Source of the DNA: Methylomicrobium lacus LW14
GTDB taxonomy: Bacteria > Pseudomonadota > Gammaproteobacteria > Methylococcales > Methylomonadaceae
Direction of reading: 5' to 3'
Length of the DNA: 64,000 nucleotides
NCBI RefSeq assembly: GCF_000527095.1
Contig: NZ_AZUN01000001.1
Coordinates: forward strand, 744,001-808,000
Both the position numbers and the translations under genes were made by a program. Shown piece by piece: positions 25,018 to 35,231 of this stretch (the first letter of the stretch is position 1; every line of letters begins with the position of its first letter). The notes under the pieces were generated by a model. That model worked only from the letters and a program-made list of their open reading frames with translations. It searched no databases and was not told where the DNA came from.

Positions 25018-25708
25018 TATTGAAATTGGTCAGCCAGATGTGATTGGCGCCATCCGGCGCGCCGAAATTATTCACGTATTGAAACTGGTAGCCGGTATCG
25101 ATATTGATCTTGGGCGTGATCTTGTAGCCAACCCCGACATAGCTTCGATTCTGGTTGATGCCCGGCTGGACCGAATGAGCCAGACGGCCGCTGTTGAACG
25201 AATTGAAATACACGAACAACTCGTCAGCCGCGATCAGATAAGTCTTTGTTTCGGGCAGCGTGTAGACAAAACGGAAACGGTGGCGCATCCGGAAGGCGGT
25301 ATCCTCGTCCGCAAAAAAACGCTCCTCCAGGCGGAAGCGGTATTGAAAATTCAATTGCGGCGTCCAATTGTCGATCCATTGCACTTGCTGCATGAAATCG
25401 TGGGTGGCCAGGTCGAAGTCGGTGTCCTTGCTGTATTCGCCCTGCCAGGTGTAACCGAGCCAGAACTGCAGCTTATCGGTCAGTTTATAGCCCAGCAGGG
25501 GCCTGACGATGATCTGGCTGAATTCGCCGTTGTCGTGTTTCGTGCGCGGCGCCAACTCCAGAAACGCCAGATAGTTGCTGCCGCCGAAGTCGGTCTGATA
25601 GGTATTGCTGAGCCACATGCCCCAGTCATCTTTGACGGGGGCTGCCGTAGCAAGAGGGGATGCCGTGATCAGGCCGGCGATCAATGGAGTGAGTGAAGGT
25701 TTCCGCAT
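25007..25708 (-). CDS. DUF2490 domain-containing outer membrane protein
   Basis: A 233-residue protein with a signal peptide (cut near LATA). After it come alternating amphipathic strands typical of a beta-barrel, with Trp/Tyr girdle residues, and a C-terminal strand ending NFNINF with a terminal Phe, as BAM substrates have. Family-like stretches are LAFLELAPRTKHDNGEFSQ and FRYRLEERF-like segments (FQYRFRLEERFF). Function of DUF2490 is unknown to me. It is upstream of no partner on its strand except the GH57 gene, 26 bases before it. Confidence 0.85.
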   Translation of the reverse strand: MRKPSLTPLIAGLITASPLATAAPVKDDWGMWLSNTYQTDFGGSNYLAFLELAPRTKHDNGEFSQIIVRPLLGYKLTDKLQFWLGYTWQGEYSKDTDFDLATHDFMQQVQWIDNWTPQLNFQYRFRLEERFFADEDTAFRMRHRFRFVYTLPETKTYLIAADELFVYFNSFNSGRLAHSVQPGINQNRSYVGVGYKITPKINIDTGYQFQYVNNFGAPDGANHIWLTNFNINF

Positions 25709-25734
25709 GGCTGTGTACCCGTGTGGGTTAAAGT

Positions 25735-27336
25735 TTATGACGGCTTCAATGCGCGGTAATGCCTAAAATCAATATCAGGAAAGATATTATCCATGATTTC
25801 GAGCGCGGTCAGATAGCGCTCGTCGATGTTGCCCTTGCGCAGGCTGTCGTACAAATAATTGAAGCGGGCCAGATGGTCGGTGATGCGTTTGTTCGCGTAC
25901 TCGGTCGTGGTGCCCGATTTCATGATGAACGGCCAGTCGGAAGACTGGGCGAGCAGCAGCGAGCGGACCGCCTGATTGAACGCTCTTTCCTGCAAGGCAT
26001 TGAGCGAGACGCCCTTCAGTTCGGAAACGAAGTCTTCCAGTTGCCTGGCGGCCTGATGCAGAAAGGGATAGATCCAGTCGTTCGTCTCGTTAATCCAGTA
26101 GCTCGAATAGCCTTGCGCGCCCCAGGTCGAGGCGGAAGGCGTCGCAACTTGCTGCGACGGGACTTGGGCTAAATAATCGCCGCAACTGACCGTCCGGATG
26201 CCGTTTGACTTTTCGCTCGCGATACGCAGCACCTGTTCGAGCCAATAGGGGCCTTCAAACCACCAATGGCCGAACAATTCGGCATCATAGGGGGCGACGA
26301 CATGCGGCGGCCGGTCCATTTGTCCTGCCAGCGCGTCGATTTGCTGCTGCCGTTTTTGGATGAAATCGCGCGCATGCAGTTCCGCTTTCGCCCGCGCGGC
26401 TTTCGGGTTGTAGAGTTGCTTCGGTTGGTTTTCACCGGTTACCCGGTAATATTTGATGCCGGTATTCGCGCGGATGTGCCCGTCAAGAATATACGGGCCG
26501 ATGTAGTCCAGGTCCAGATCGAAACCGATGTCGCGGTAATATTCGCGGTAATCGAAATCGCCGGGATAGCCCTGTTGGGAACTCCAGACCTGTTCGGACG
26601 ATTCGGGATCGCGCGCAAACGCGGCAACGCCATTGTCGCAGGCCAGGGGCGCATAGACGCCGTTGACCGGCGGCTGGCTGGCGTTCAGCAGGCTGTGTCC
26701 ATCGACGAAAAAATACGCGATGCCGGCGTCCTTCAGGTAAGTTTCGAGCCCCGGATAATAAGCGCACTCGGGCAGCCAGAATCCTCTCGGCGCGATGCCG
26801 AGGTGAGTGCGGAAGGTGTCGACGCCGATGTTGATTTGATTGCGCACCGCGGCCTCGCTGACGCTGAGCAGGGGCAGAAAGCCGTGCGTTGCGGCGGTCG
26901 TGATCAGTTCGAGCTTGCCGAGCGCCTGATGCTTGTTGAACGCGCCGAGCAAATCGCCGTGGTACTGGTTTTGATAGACAGCCAGCGCATGCCGGTAAAA
27001 GCGCCGGTACAGCCGCGCCAGTTTATTGAATTCCGGCGCTTTTCGGGTTCTGACGATTTCCTTCTCGGCCAGTTCGATCAGCTGGTGCAGATGTTTCAGG
27101 TAGCGGCTCTGCAAGAGCTCGTCGCGCAGCATCGAAATCAACGGCGGCGACAGCGACAAGGTCAAACGGTAGTCGATTTGATCGTCTTCGAGCCGGTCGA
27201 GCATGCCGATCAGCGGGATATAGCATTCGGTCATCGCCTCGAACAGCCAGTTTTCTTCGAAAAAGCTCGGGTGTTCGGGATGGCGCACGAAAGGTAGATG
27301 CGCATGCAGGACGATGCTGAGGAAGCCTTTTTCCAT
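25735..27336 (-). CDS. Glycoside hydrolase family 57, probable 1,4-alpha-glucan branching enzyme
   Basis: A 533-residue GH57 enzyme beginning with the family signature LHAHLPFVRHPEH. The likely nucleophile is E190 in GFWLPEC and the acid/base D351 in APYDAELFGHWWFEG. A helical DUF1957-like C-terminal domain follows. This length and layout match bacterial GH57 branching enzymes, which make alpha-1,6 branches in glycogen-like glucans, though some GH57 members are amylases. Eight bases separate it from the upstream DUF4912 gene on the same strand, a pairing seen repeatedly in bacteria. Confidence 0.88.
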   Translation of the reverse strand: MEKGFLSIVLHAHLPFVRHPEHPSFFEENWLFEAMTECYIPLIGMLDRLEDDQIDYRLTLSLSPPLISMLRDELLQSRYLKHLHQLIELAEKEIVRTRKAPEFNKLARLYRRFYRHALAVYQNQYHGDLLGAFNKHQALGKLELITTAATHGFLPLLSVSEAAVRNQINIGVDTFRTHLGIAPRGFWLPECAYYPGLETYLKDAGIAYFFVDGHSLLNASQPPVNGVYAPLACDNGVAAFARDPESSEQVWSSQQGYPGDFDYREYYRDIGFDLDLDYIGPYILDGHIRANTGIKYYRVTGENQPKQLYNPKAARAKAELHARDFIQKRQQQIDALAGQMDRPPHVVAPYDAELFGHWWFEGPYWLEQVLRIASEKSNGIRTVSCGDYLAQVPSQQVATPSASTWGAQGYSSYWINETNDWIYPFLHQAARQLEDFVSELKGVSLNALQERAFNQAVRSLLLAQSSDWPFIMKSGTTTEYANKRITDHLARFNYLYDSLRKGNIDERYLTALEIMDNIFPDIDFRHYRALKPS

Positions 27337-27344
27337 CGGCCGTC

Positions 27345-28250
27345 TCAGAGTCCGAGTCCCGAGGCGTGCCTGGACAGTGTATTTTGCTCGACGAGCGCTG
27401 CGGCTTCGGGAACCAGTTCCGCATCGATCCTGTTGTTTTGAAAAATGCTCATCAGTTCGCCATAAAATTTTTCAGATTCGCGGGCTAAGCTCGCAGGATC
27501 GCTGGGATGCAGTTTGATCGACCAGCCTTCCGGAAAATACGCGCCTTCCTGCTGAGTCGCGGCCAGGATGCCTTGTAGTTGGTGAACGGCAAATGCCGGT
27601 TCCTTGGCGGCCGCGGTTTGCTGAGCAGGATGCTCTAGCGCAAGCCGTTTCCTGTCCGGCGCGGTCGGTACATGCACCCTATTCGAGAGCGCGAGCACAT
27701 CGAGGCTGTGGTCCGGATTCACCTTGCCCAAGGCGGCGGAATAGCTCGTATCATCGATCGGCAGGCGCACTTTTTTCCGGTTCGTGGGGCTGTCGGCGGG
27801 AATGTCGAACCAGATGTTCGAGCGGGTGATTTCCTCTGCCGCATCCGGTCGCCAGTAAATACGCAAAGTCAACGGTGGCTGTACATTCTTCTGATCAGGG
27901 GCAATCGGCGCGGCGCCTGTATTCCAGTAGGCATACAGGTGGTAGGGATCGACCGGTAGCAACAGCAGCTCCGGAGCGCCGTTGGCGGCTTTCGGCGCGA
28001 AGCGCTGGCTGATGTCCTGGCCAATCGTCTGTAATTCCAGATGGCTGAAGCCCCCGATTTGCGGCGGCTCGGCTAAAGCGGCGGCTGGCGGGGGGATATT
28101 CACATTGGCCGGCGGCCAATAATCCGCAGCGGCCAGCGAAGTCTTATCCGGAGAGAACTTAAGGCTGATCTCCGCGCTGATCGTCAGCATCTCATCCCGA
28201 GTCAGCTCGATGGGAGAGCGCGGTTCCACATCTTCTAAAGTCATCAACAT
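27345..28250 (-). CDS. DUF4912 domain-containing protein
   Basis: A 301-residue soluble protein. The DUF4912 core is about residues 70-170: LLLLPVDPYHLYAYWN, then LRIYW and WFDIPADSPTNRKKVRLPI, a fold likened to carbohydrate-binding or SH3-like modules. The rest is Pro/Ala-rich linker and a C-terminal helical part. It lies 8 bases upstream of the GH57 branching enzyme, so it probably helps glucan binding or enzyme control (inference). Two ATGs are possible at the start, two codons apart. Confidence 0.82.
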   Translation of the reverse strand: MLMTLEDVEPRSPIELTRDEMLTISAEISLKFSPDKTSLAAADYWPPANVNIPPPAAALAEPPQIGGFSHLELQTIGQDISQRFAPKAANGAPELLLLPVDPYHLYAYWNTGAAPIAPDQKNVQPPLTLRIYWRPDAAEEITRSNIWFDIPADSPTNRKKVRLPIDDTSYSAALGKVNPDHSLDVLALSNRVHVPTAPDRKRLALEHPAQQTAAAKEPAFAVHQLQGILAATQQEGAYFPEGWSIKLHPSDPASLARESEKFYGELMSIFQNNRIDAELVPEAAALVEQNTLSRHASGLGL

Positions 28251-28534
28251 GAATAAGACGGTATGTATACTTTACCGCGATTTTCTTTGCCGCGGCCGGC
28301 GAAATGGTCCATTTTCGGCCCTGTCCAGCGGGTACGCCCGCTGCAAAGGCAAAATTGTTGCAGCCAGTATAATCAATTTAGCCCGGCTAGCCAATTGATC
28401 CGGCCAAAAGTTCGGTTTTCCGGGGTTGGAAGGGAAGGGCGGGTGAGTTAAAACGCGCAGGTCTCGACCCGCCTTTCCTGGGCGAAGCCGAAAAAGATTC
28501 ACCGATCACGGCTTCGCTCAACGGCATCACCCTG

Positions 28535-31500
28535 TCAAGACGCCATTTTCAACATGCCCATGCCGTTCGGTTTTTTGACGATCTGCAGGCGCGCCTTGAA
28601 GCGTTTTTGCACGCTTTCGACATGCGAAATCACGCCGACCGTTTTGCCGTGCTGTGTATGCAGGCTTTCGAGCGTGCTGATCACGCTGAACAAGGTGTCG
28701 GCGTCGAGGCTGCCGAAGCCTTCGTCGAGGAACAAGGAATCGACCGATTTGCCGTTGCTGGCCAGTTCGGAAAGTCCCAATGCCAAGGCCAGACTGACCA
28801 CGAAGCTCTCGCCTCCGGACAGGCTCCGCGGCAGGCGGCGCGCGTTGCCCTGTAAGGTGTCCTCGATCTCCAGCGCGAGGCCTTTCTCGCTCGGCATTTT
28901 GCGCAGGTAATAACGGCCGCTGAGTTTTTCGAGCAAGGCGTTGGTCTTGCCGAGCAATTGGTCGGCGATCTTCTCTTGCACGCGGCGGCGGAACGCCATG
29001 CCGTTTTCGGCATGGATCAGTTGCTGCTCTTCGGTCAATGCCTTCACGAGCGCTTCCTGCTCTTCGTATTGAGCGTGCACCGCATCGTATTTGCTGTGCA
29101 GGCGCTCTTGCTCCTTCAGCAAGTTATCCAGATGCCGCACTTCGAAATGCGCGATTTCGAGTTTCTGCGAGACGTCGTGCACTTGTGCGCTGATGTCGTC
29201 GAGCGACAGCTCGGTGTCTTTTTCAAGCGCCGCGGCTTCCAGTTGCTGCCGGTTGCTTTCGAGCCTCGCCGACGTTTCGGCGGCCCGCTGGGCCAAAAAG
29301 GCGGCTTTCTGTTCCAGTTCGGGACGGGACGCCTGCTGTGTCAGAGTCTCCTTGACTTCTTCGACGCCCGAGAAATTGGCTTCGCGCATTTTGGCCTGGA
29401 GATTTTTCTCCAGCAAATTCACTTGCGCCTGCTTTTCGGCAAGCCGTATGCGCTCGGCCGCAATCAGCTTCTGTTTGTCGAGCAGCGCCAAGTGCAGCGC
29501 GATGCTTTCTTCCTTTTGCAGCTTGCGGCTGAACCCGGCAAGCTTTTCTTCCAAGCCCTTCAGTTCCTCGCGCAGCGCCTTGTCGCTGGCCGCCAGCGCG
29601 GTCAAGTCCTCCTCCAGACCCTGTTTTCGAATCAACTGGCTGTGATAATCGTGCCGGCGGCGGCTGAGCTTGTCATAAAACAGCTCTTCCTTGCCTTTGC
29701 CGGGCATTTTTTCGCCGATCAGGGCCAGTTGTTGATCGACCTTGACCGCCAGTTCCTTTTCTTCCTGAACCGCCGCGGTCAACGCATTGGCGACTTCAAA
29801 CGGATCCTGCGGCTGAGCTTCCCGTTCCGCTTCGAGTTTCTGATAGGTGGCGGTCAATTGCTCGATCGCGGCGCCGCTTTTTACGAGTTGCACCTTCAGT
29901 TTTTCGATGCCCTGAATCTTGTTCTTGTGCTTGCCGAGCAGAAAAGCGATTTCCTTGAATTGCTTGTCTTCCTCGTCATGGAGTTCGCCCATGCGATTGA
30001 TCTGGTCGATCTCGAGGTTTTGCCCGATATTCAGCCGGTTGCGGAGCGTTCCCCACTGCGCCTGGATTTGCCGCGCCTTTTGATTCGTCAGCGCATATTT
30101 TTGCGCCAGCCTGCGCGCATCTTCGACCTCGATTTCCAGCCGCTCGGCCCTCGCGGTTTCGGAGCGTATCCGCGCCTGCTGATCGACCAGCGCCTTCTCG
30201 GAACTGCCGATGGCGGGCTGTTGTTTCGCGTAAGGATGCTGCAACGCGCCGCACAAAGGGCAGGGCTTGCCGTCGATCAGATGATGGCGGTCGGCCTCCA
30301 TCCGTTTCATCATGTTTTCGCGGTAAACCGCGCCTTCGAGGATCAGCCGGATGTTCTCGTCGCGTTTGATCGTTTCTCGCAGTTCCGCGAGTTCGGCCGC
30401 CTGCGCATCCGGATCGGGCGCCGCGCTCGGCGCTTTTCTGAACAGCCCGAACAGGCCTGAGCCGTTGCCGCTCAGCTTCCGGTACTGTATCGCCAGATCC
30501 TGCAATGCCTTGAACGACTTGACGCGCTCCTGTTGTTCGCGGTGCAATTCGGCAAGGTCATCGGGCGTTCTGCCTTGCAGCAGCGCGGTGACGGTATTTT
30601 CCTCGGCGGCGATTTGTTCCTGCAAACGGGCGACGCTCACGGTTTCCTTGTCGATCGCGGCCTGCGTATTCCGTAGCGCCGCCGAAGCGTTCTTGGCCCA
30701 ATCGTCGAACGCCTTTTGCTTTTGGCTCAGTTCCTTGATTTCCGCGCGCAGATTTTTGAGTTTGATCGTCTCGGGGAAGTTATCGACCAGAGGGGCATCG
30801 GCGGCATGCTGTTCGAGCCAGGCGTCGACCTCCTGCAAGGCGGCTTTCTTTTCGACGCCTTGCGCGGCCACGGCCTGCAATTTGCCGGTTTGCATCGAAC
30901 GCGCCAGATCGAGCTGGCTCATTTCCCCTTGCAGGTCGTAAAGCGCTTGCTGCTGATTTTCGAGCGATTGGCTGCCTAAGGCTTCTGGAGCGATTGGGGG
31001 CTGATCGTAGCCGGCCACCAAGTCTTCCAGTTGCTTCAACTCGGCCGTCAACGCCGCCAATGCCGACTGGCTCTCCTGCACGGACTGAGCGCTATGCCGA
31101 AGCGCCTCCAGGTCATGCGCGAACGGCTTCAAATCCTGCAAGGTGTCCAGACGGGTCAGGATTTTTTGAATGCGGTCGTGCTCGTTTTCGAAGTCCTGCA
31201 ATTCCTTTTTTTGCCCTTCGATCCGGCCTTGCAGGGCTTCGATCTTTTGCAGCGTGAGCTGCTGTTCCTGCAGGCGGCTCAACTCCGCCTGCAATTCGAT
31301 AAACTGTTCGTTGAAGTCCTGTAAGTCATGCTCGGAGGCTTCCCGTTTCGCCGCGTCCATGATCGGCACCCGCGTCAGCTCCTGGTTGACCCGCTCCAGA
31401 TTCTGCTTGGCCTCGGCGAGCCGGGTTTCGATATCGCGTTTATGATCCGCATAAATATCGCTGCCGACGATTTTTTCGAGCATGTCCATCCGCTCGCTGT

Positions 31501-31981
31501 CCAGCGCATTCAGAAACGCGGCGAAATCGCCCTGCGCGAGCATGATCGAACGGGTGAAATTGCGGAAATTCATGCCGGTGATTTCGGTCATCCGGGCATT
31601 GACTTCATGCGGCGTCGCCGCCAGGGTTTCTTCCTGTTCACTCAGACGCAGAAACTGCATTTCAGTCGGCAATAACTCGCCGCTTGCATCGCGCAGCACG
31701 CGCCAACTCGACCGGTATTTATCCAGGCCCAGCGCAAACACGATCTCGGAAAAACACTCGGCGGTATGCCGGGTCATCACATGCTCGGCCGGACGGTCGA
31801 AGCGGTAAGTCTCGCCGTACAAGGCCAGCGTAATCGCGTCCAAAATGCTGGATTTGCCCGAGCCGTTGGGGCCTGTGATCGCAAAAACGCCGGTGTCGGT
31901 GAATGGAGATTGCTCAAAATTGATCCGATGCTCGCCTTCCAACGAGTTGACGTTTTTGAAGTGAATGCTCAGAATCTTCAT
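28535..31981 (-). CDS. sbcC: SbcC-type nuclease subunit (Rad50 family ATPase)
   Basis: A 1148-residue SMC-like ATPase that with SbcD cuts hairpins and protein-blocked DNA ends. Walker A is GPNGSGKSS near the N-terminus. Two long coiled coils flank a zinc hook CPLCGALQHPY at about residues 573-583. The C-terminal ATPase half has SLSGGESFVVSLALALGLS and the Walker B stretch SLFLDEGFGSLD. Length is normal for SbcC. No sbcD lies on either side: about 285 gene-free bases follow it and a Kef-type antiporter gene precedes it, so the partner must be encoded elsewhere. Confidence 0.95.
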   Translation of the reverse strand: MKILSIHFKNVNSLEGEHRINFEQSPFTDTGVFAITGPNGSGKSSILDAITLALYGETYRFDRPAEHVMTRHTAECFSEIVFALGLDKYRSSWRVLRDASGELLPTEMQFLRLSEQEETLAATPHEVNARMTEITGMNFRNFTRSIMLAQGDFAAFLNALDSERMDMLEKIVGSDIYADHKRDIETRLAEAKQNLERVNQELTRVPIMDAAKREASEHDLQDFNEQFIELQAELSRLQEQQLTLQKIEALQGRIEGQKKELQDFENEHDRIQKILTRLDTLQDLKPFAHDLEALRHSAQSVQESQSALAALTAELKQLEDLVAGYDQPPIAPEALGSQSLENQQQALYDLQGEMSQLDLARSMQTGKLQAVAAQGVEKKAALQEVDAWLEQHAADAPLVDNFPETIKLKNLRAEIKELSQKQKAFDDWAKNASAALRNTQAAIDKETVSVARLQEQIAAEENTVTALLQGRTPDDLAELHREQQERVKSFKALQDLAIQYRKLSGNGSGLFGLFRKAPSAAPDPDAQAAELAELRETIKRDENIRLILEGAVYRENMMKRMEADRHHLIDGKPCPLCGALQHPYAKQQPAIGSSEKALVDQQARIRSETARAERLEIEVEDARRLAQKYALTNQKARQIQAQWGTLRNRLNIGQNLEIDQINRMGELHDEEDKQFKEIAFLLGKHKNKIQGIEKLKVQLVKSGAAIEQLTATYQKLEAEREAQPQDPFEVANALTAAVQEEKELAVKVDQQLALIGEKMPGKGKEELFYDKLSRRRHDYHSQLIRKQGLEEDLTALAASDKALREELKGLEEKLAGFSRKLQKEESIALHLALLDKQKLIAAERIRLAEKQAQVNLLEKNLQAKMREANFSGVEEVKETLTQQASRPELEQKAAFLAQRAAETSARLESNRQQLEAAALEKDTELSLDDISAQVHDVSQKLEIAHFEVRHLDNLLKEQERLHSKYDAVHAQYEEQEALVKALTEEQQLIHAENGMAFRRRVQEKIADQLLGKTNALLEKLSGRYYLRKMPSEKGLALEIEDTLQGNARRLPRSLSGGESFVVSLALALGLSELASNGKSVDSLFLDEGFGSLDADTLFSVISTLESLHTQHGKTVGVISHVESVQKRFKARLQIVKKPNGMGMLKMAS

Positions 31982-32156
31982 AGGTTATTGTTTTTCAATC
32001 GATGCAAGACGCGTGCAGGAGCGCATTTAGGATGCGCACATGATATACGATGAGACCATCCGAGAAAACAATCCTGAGGCTTTTTCTCGATGTGGCTTCA
32101 TGAGTGCGCGTTGCCGCTTTAATGCTTTAATACAGTGTTCAATCCACTTCTCGTCG

Positions 32157-33707
32157 TTATTCTTCCGCCGCCTCGTGATCGCCGCTCATCAGTTGCAGGG
32201 CCAGCTGATTGCCTGCCTCGACCAGCGGATGAATGATAAAATCCACTCCAAGCTGTTTTAATTGCTGTTTCTCTTCCGGGAAATAGGAAATCGTACCGAT
32301 TTGCCCCCGGTAACCCCGCTTCCTAAGCTGGAGTGTGGCCGAACACCGGGCATCGAATTCCGGCAGGGTCAGTAAAATGCCTTTGACCCTATCCAGCGGC
32401 AGCCCTGTCCATAACTCGGGATCTTCCGCATCGCCATAAATCACGCGTTTGCCTTCGGCAAGCAGACGTTCTAAAACCGTGGGGTCGGCATCCAGCCCGA
32501 CGACGCGTTTATCCTGCTGACTCAAGGTATGATAGGCGGAAACGCCGGTGCGTCCCATGCCGACGATTAGCCATTCCGCCAAACCGATGGATTCGGGCAG
32601 ACGATCGGGGTGGTCGGATTTTTTTTCAAAGCGGATAAGAAAAGGCTCAAACCGTGAAAACAACTGGTGTGAATAACGGTTTAACGGCGCGGCGATTGCC
32701 AGAGATCCCGCTACCGCCAAGGCGATTGTGGCGTTCCACTCCGATGATAGCAAATTTGTCTTTACCACCGCGCCGGTGGTAATCAGCGCGAACTCGCTGT
32801 AGGTCGTTAACGCGAGCGACGAGATAAAGGCCGTGCGGGCGCGCATGCCGGCCAGCAAAAATAGCCCGAAGAATAAGAGTCCTTGAAGCGGCAACACGCC
32901 CAAAAGCTCAAGCGCGGTGATGATTTGGTCTTTATTCGGCAACTCTGCCAAACCGATCTGCAGAAAAAAAGCGACCAGGAACACTTCCTTGAGGCTCCAG
33001 AGCTTTTCGGAGAGAACGTCGACCTGGTGATGGGACGCTAGCATGACTCCCATCAATAATGCGCCAATATCCGGCGAGATGCCGACACTTTCGGAGGAAA
33101 CGCCTCCGGCCAGCGCCAGCGATACGCCGAGCAGCAGTTTCAGTTCGTCGGAACGGCTGGCATTGAGCAGGCGATGTCCGAGCGGGCGTAATAAAGGCAC
33201 AAGCAACAAGGCGAACGCCCAGGGCGAGGGTTGTCTGCCGTCGGCTAATGCCAGCAGCGCGATGGCCACGACATCCTGAAGAATCAGAATACTGAGTACG
33301 TCCCGGCCATGCAATGAAGACAGCTCGCCGTTGTCCTCCAATACCTTGATCGCGAGTACGGTGCTGGAAAAAGCCAAACTGGTGCCCAACACCAGACCGC
33401 CCAGGGTTTGTTCGCCCAGCAGCAGAAAACCCAGCGCGGATATAGCGGTCACCACTAATAAATGCAAGCCGCCGACACTGATGACTTCGCGGCGTAACAG
33501 CGAATTCAATTTAATCTTTAGGCCGACGGTAAAGAGTAATAACTCGATGCCGATGTCGGCGATATGCGTTAAGGTGTGAGCCGATTCTATTCCGGCAACA
33601 TGCAGCACATAGCCGGCGACCAGATAACCGACAAGCGGCGGAAATGACAAGCGGCTGGCTATCAAGCCAACGAGGTAAGCCGTCCCGACCCAAACTAATT
33701 CCATCAT
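32157..33707 (-). CDS. Kef-type cation:proton antiporter with NAD-binding TrkA-N domain
   Basis: A 516-residue CPA2 transporter. Residues 1-375 hold about 12 helices with GLVLGTSLAFSSTVLAIK, the ion-path stretch ISPDIGALLMGV and EVFLVAFFLQIG. Residues about 390-505 form a Rossmann-like RCK/TrkA-N domain (WLIVGMGRTGVSAYHTL, VVGLDADPTVLERL, VIYGDAEDPELW). Such proteins export K+ or Na+ against H+ under nucleotide or redox control. It lacks the glutathione-binding signature I would need to call KefB or KefC. It seems monocistronic. Confidence 0.88.
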   Translation of the reverse strand: MMELVWVGTAYLVGLIASRLSFPPLVGYLVAGYVLHVAGIESAHTLTHIADIGIELLLFTVGLKIKLNSLLRREVISVGGLHLLVVTAISALGFLLLGEQTLGGLVLGTSLAFSSTVLAIKVLEDNGELSSLHGRDVLSILILQDVVAIALLALADGRQPSPWAFALLLVPLLRPLGHRLLNASRSDELKLLLGVSLALAGGVSSESVGISPDIGALLMGVMLASHHQVDVLSEKLWSLKEVFLVAFFLQIGLAELPNKDQIITALELLGVLPLQGLLFFGLFLLAGMRARTAFISSLALTTYSEFALITTGAVVKTNLLSSEWNATIALAVAGSLAIAAPLNRYSHQLFSRFEPFLIRFEKKSDHPDRLPESIGLAEWLIVGMGRTGVSAYHTLSQQDKRVVGLDADPTVLERLLAEGKRVIYGDAEDPELWTGLPLDRVKGILLTLPEFDARCSATLQLRKRGYRGQIGTISYFPEEKQQLKQLGVDFIIHPLVEAGNQLALQLMSGDHEAAEE

Positions 33708-33938
33708 GATGCGTCAAATAAGCGGTTTAAACGAATAGCCGCAGCCCAGTAAGATTGTCTACGTCCGCTCTCGATTCTATCACTAAGCCTTCCACCATGT
33801 GCGGGTTGAAGCAAAAAAGTGGTTGTCGTCGTATCTGGACCTTTTTTTTCTTGCAGTGCAGTAATCCGTATTAGCTCTGCTTGAATCTGACTCCGCTCCG
33901 GGTCTTCGAGACGGAGTCATCAACTAGTTAACCGTTGA

Positions 33939-34460
33939 TTACTTCGTCGTCCATTTTTCGGCCAGCTGCGCTGAAAACTTGCCAAGATAAACGCCGATCA
34001 CGATCGAAACCGAAATCACCACGAGCGGATTGCTGAATGAGACGCCAAGCAAAACGTCCTTAGTCATTTTGTCAGGCGTTTGCAGCAGATAGGCAAAGGT
34101 CATCGAATAACCGAACACGCTGGCCGGGATTGCGGATAATTGAGGAAGGCTCGCGGCGAGACACATCACGATTACCGCAATGGTGACGGTTAAGGCCGCC
34201 ATCAAAGGAAACCCGAGCAGCGCGTCGGACGGCACATTTATAAGCAGGAAGGCCGTTATCCAAGCCATCACGACGCCGAAAATACTACAGGTAATCGTGC
34301 CCTTGAAGGCGGCTTCATTCGCACCGAGTGCGAAATACGCCGCCCAAGGAATCGTTGCCGCCCAGATGAAAAAATATCCGCTGAGCGGGCCTACCGCAAA
34401 GAATGTCGCGGCGCCCGCCAAGATGCCGATACTGAAAGAAAGTGCTGTGAGATTGTTCAT
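33939..34460 (-). CDS. DUF1097 family membrane protein
   Basis: A 173-residue protein with about five hydrophobic segments covering almost the whole length, matching DUF1097: FFAVGPLSGYFFIWAATIPWAAYFALG and ALLGFPLMAALTVTIAV. The ATG at 34460 is chosen because GGAGAAT lies just before it and the protein then starts at the first membrane segment; a longer frame upstream adds 32 residues without conserved features. Function is unknown. Confidence 0.8.
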   Translation of the reverse strand: MNNLTALSFSIGILAGAATFFAVGPLSGYFFIWAATIPWAAYFALGANEAAFKGTITCSIFGVVMAWITAFLLINVPSDALLGFPLMAALTVTIAVIVMCLAASLPQLSAIPASVFGYSMTFAYLLQTPDKMTKDVLLGVSFSNPLVVISVSIVIGVYLGKFSAQLAEKWTTK

Positions 34461-35231
34461 AGTGTGATTCTCCGAAGGGTGCCTCGACGATGTGATATAA
34501 ATGGATTTCATAAGGGAGGCGGTCCGATGAAAGTCCAATCTTTTGCCTGTACTCAACAGGTGAGTCTTCTGCAGGCCGTCGGGATGGTACCAAATATTCC
34601 CTGTTAAACAAATAAATGCGAATGATTAATTCGGCCCTTTGAAGCTTTAAGCGGCGTCTTTGACTCTAAAATATTGAAAATAACTCGGGACGCGTGCAGG
34701 ATGATTTCCCCAAAATTCATGTGTTTATTATTGCTCGCCCTTGTTGATTGAAACCGATTTCCTTGAGTTAGTCGAAAATCAACTGGCACTACGGGCAAGT
34801 CGCTGCCATGGAGGGAGAGCTTCAAGATCGGCCATAGGCATACGCCATGCCGCTGACCCTGGATCAGGCGTTTTACGGCAGCCAGGCGGCGGTTGTTTTC
34901 GCCGACGCCGAAGGAATACCAGAACCCAGAACTTATAAACCAGTGATTATTTACAGTAGTATTGGGGAAATCTGTAATGCTCGTCACGGCCTGGGGCCCT
35001 TATATCGGTTACGCTGCGTCGATTCACGGCAAATGATCTGCCCAAAGATTTGCAATAGTCAATAAGCCGTATCCTGTCGGCTAAGCTCGTTCCGCGGCAT
35101 TGCTGTCGAAGAACAGATAATCAGGAACCGCCAATCAATTGCTCAGTCACAGTAAATATGCGCCACCAGCATATTCCAGAGGATGGCAAACCTTATTCCC
35201 GTTGCGAAATGAGCATAGACGGCAATACCGG
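34461..35231. other. Long intergenic region before the PAS kinase
   Basis: About 770 bases between divergent genes. Short frames exist on both strands (minus-strand frame to 34604, plus-strand frames around 34741-35065), but none has a recognisable domain, convincing ribosome site or neighbour-like codon use. The stretch 34780-34960 is more GC-rich than its surroundings and may be a decayed gene. Confidence 0.45.

Noticed and set aside
28958..30460. A 500-codon open frame antisense to sbcC
   Set aside because: Shadow of the coiled-coil coding region of sbcC; the product is a Leu/Phe/Gln-rich string without domain features.
32157..33707. Naming the antiporter KefB or KefC
   Set aside because: The CPA2 plus TrkA-N layout is shared by several subfamilies and I see no clear glutathione-site signature or KefF/KefG partner.
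33885..33920. Hairpin GACTCCG / CGGAGTC beyond the DUF1097 gene as a terminator
   Set aside because: Short stem, large loop and no T tract on either strand.
34604..35065. Small frames on both strands in the intergenic region before the PAS kinase
   Set aside because: No recognised domain, no clear ribosome site, and the frames overlap each other on opposite strands.
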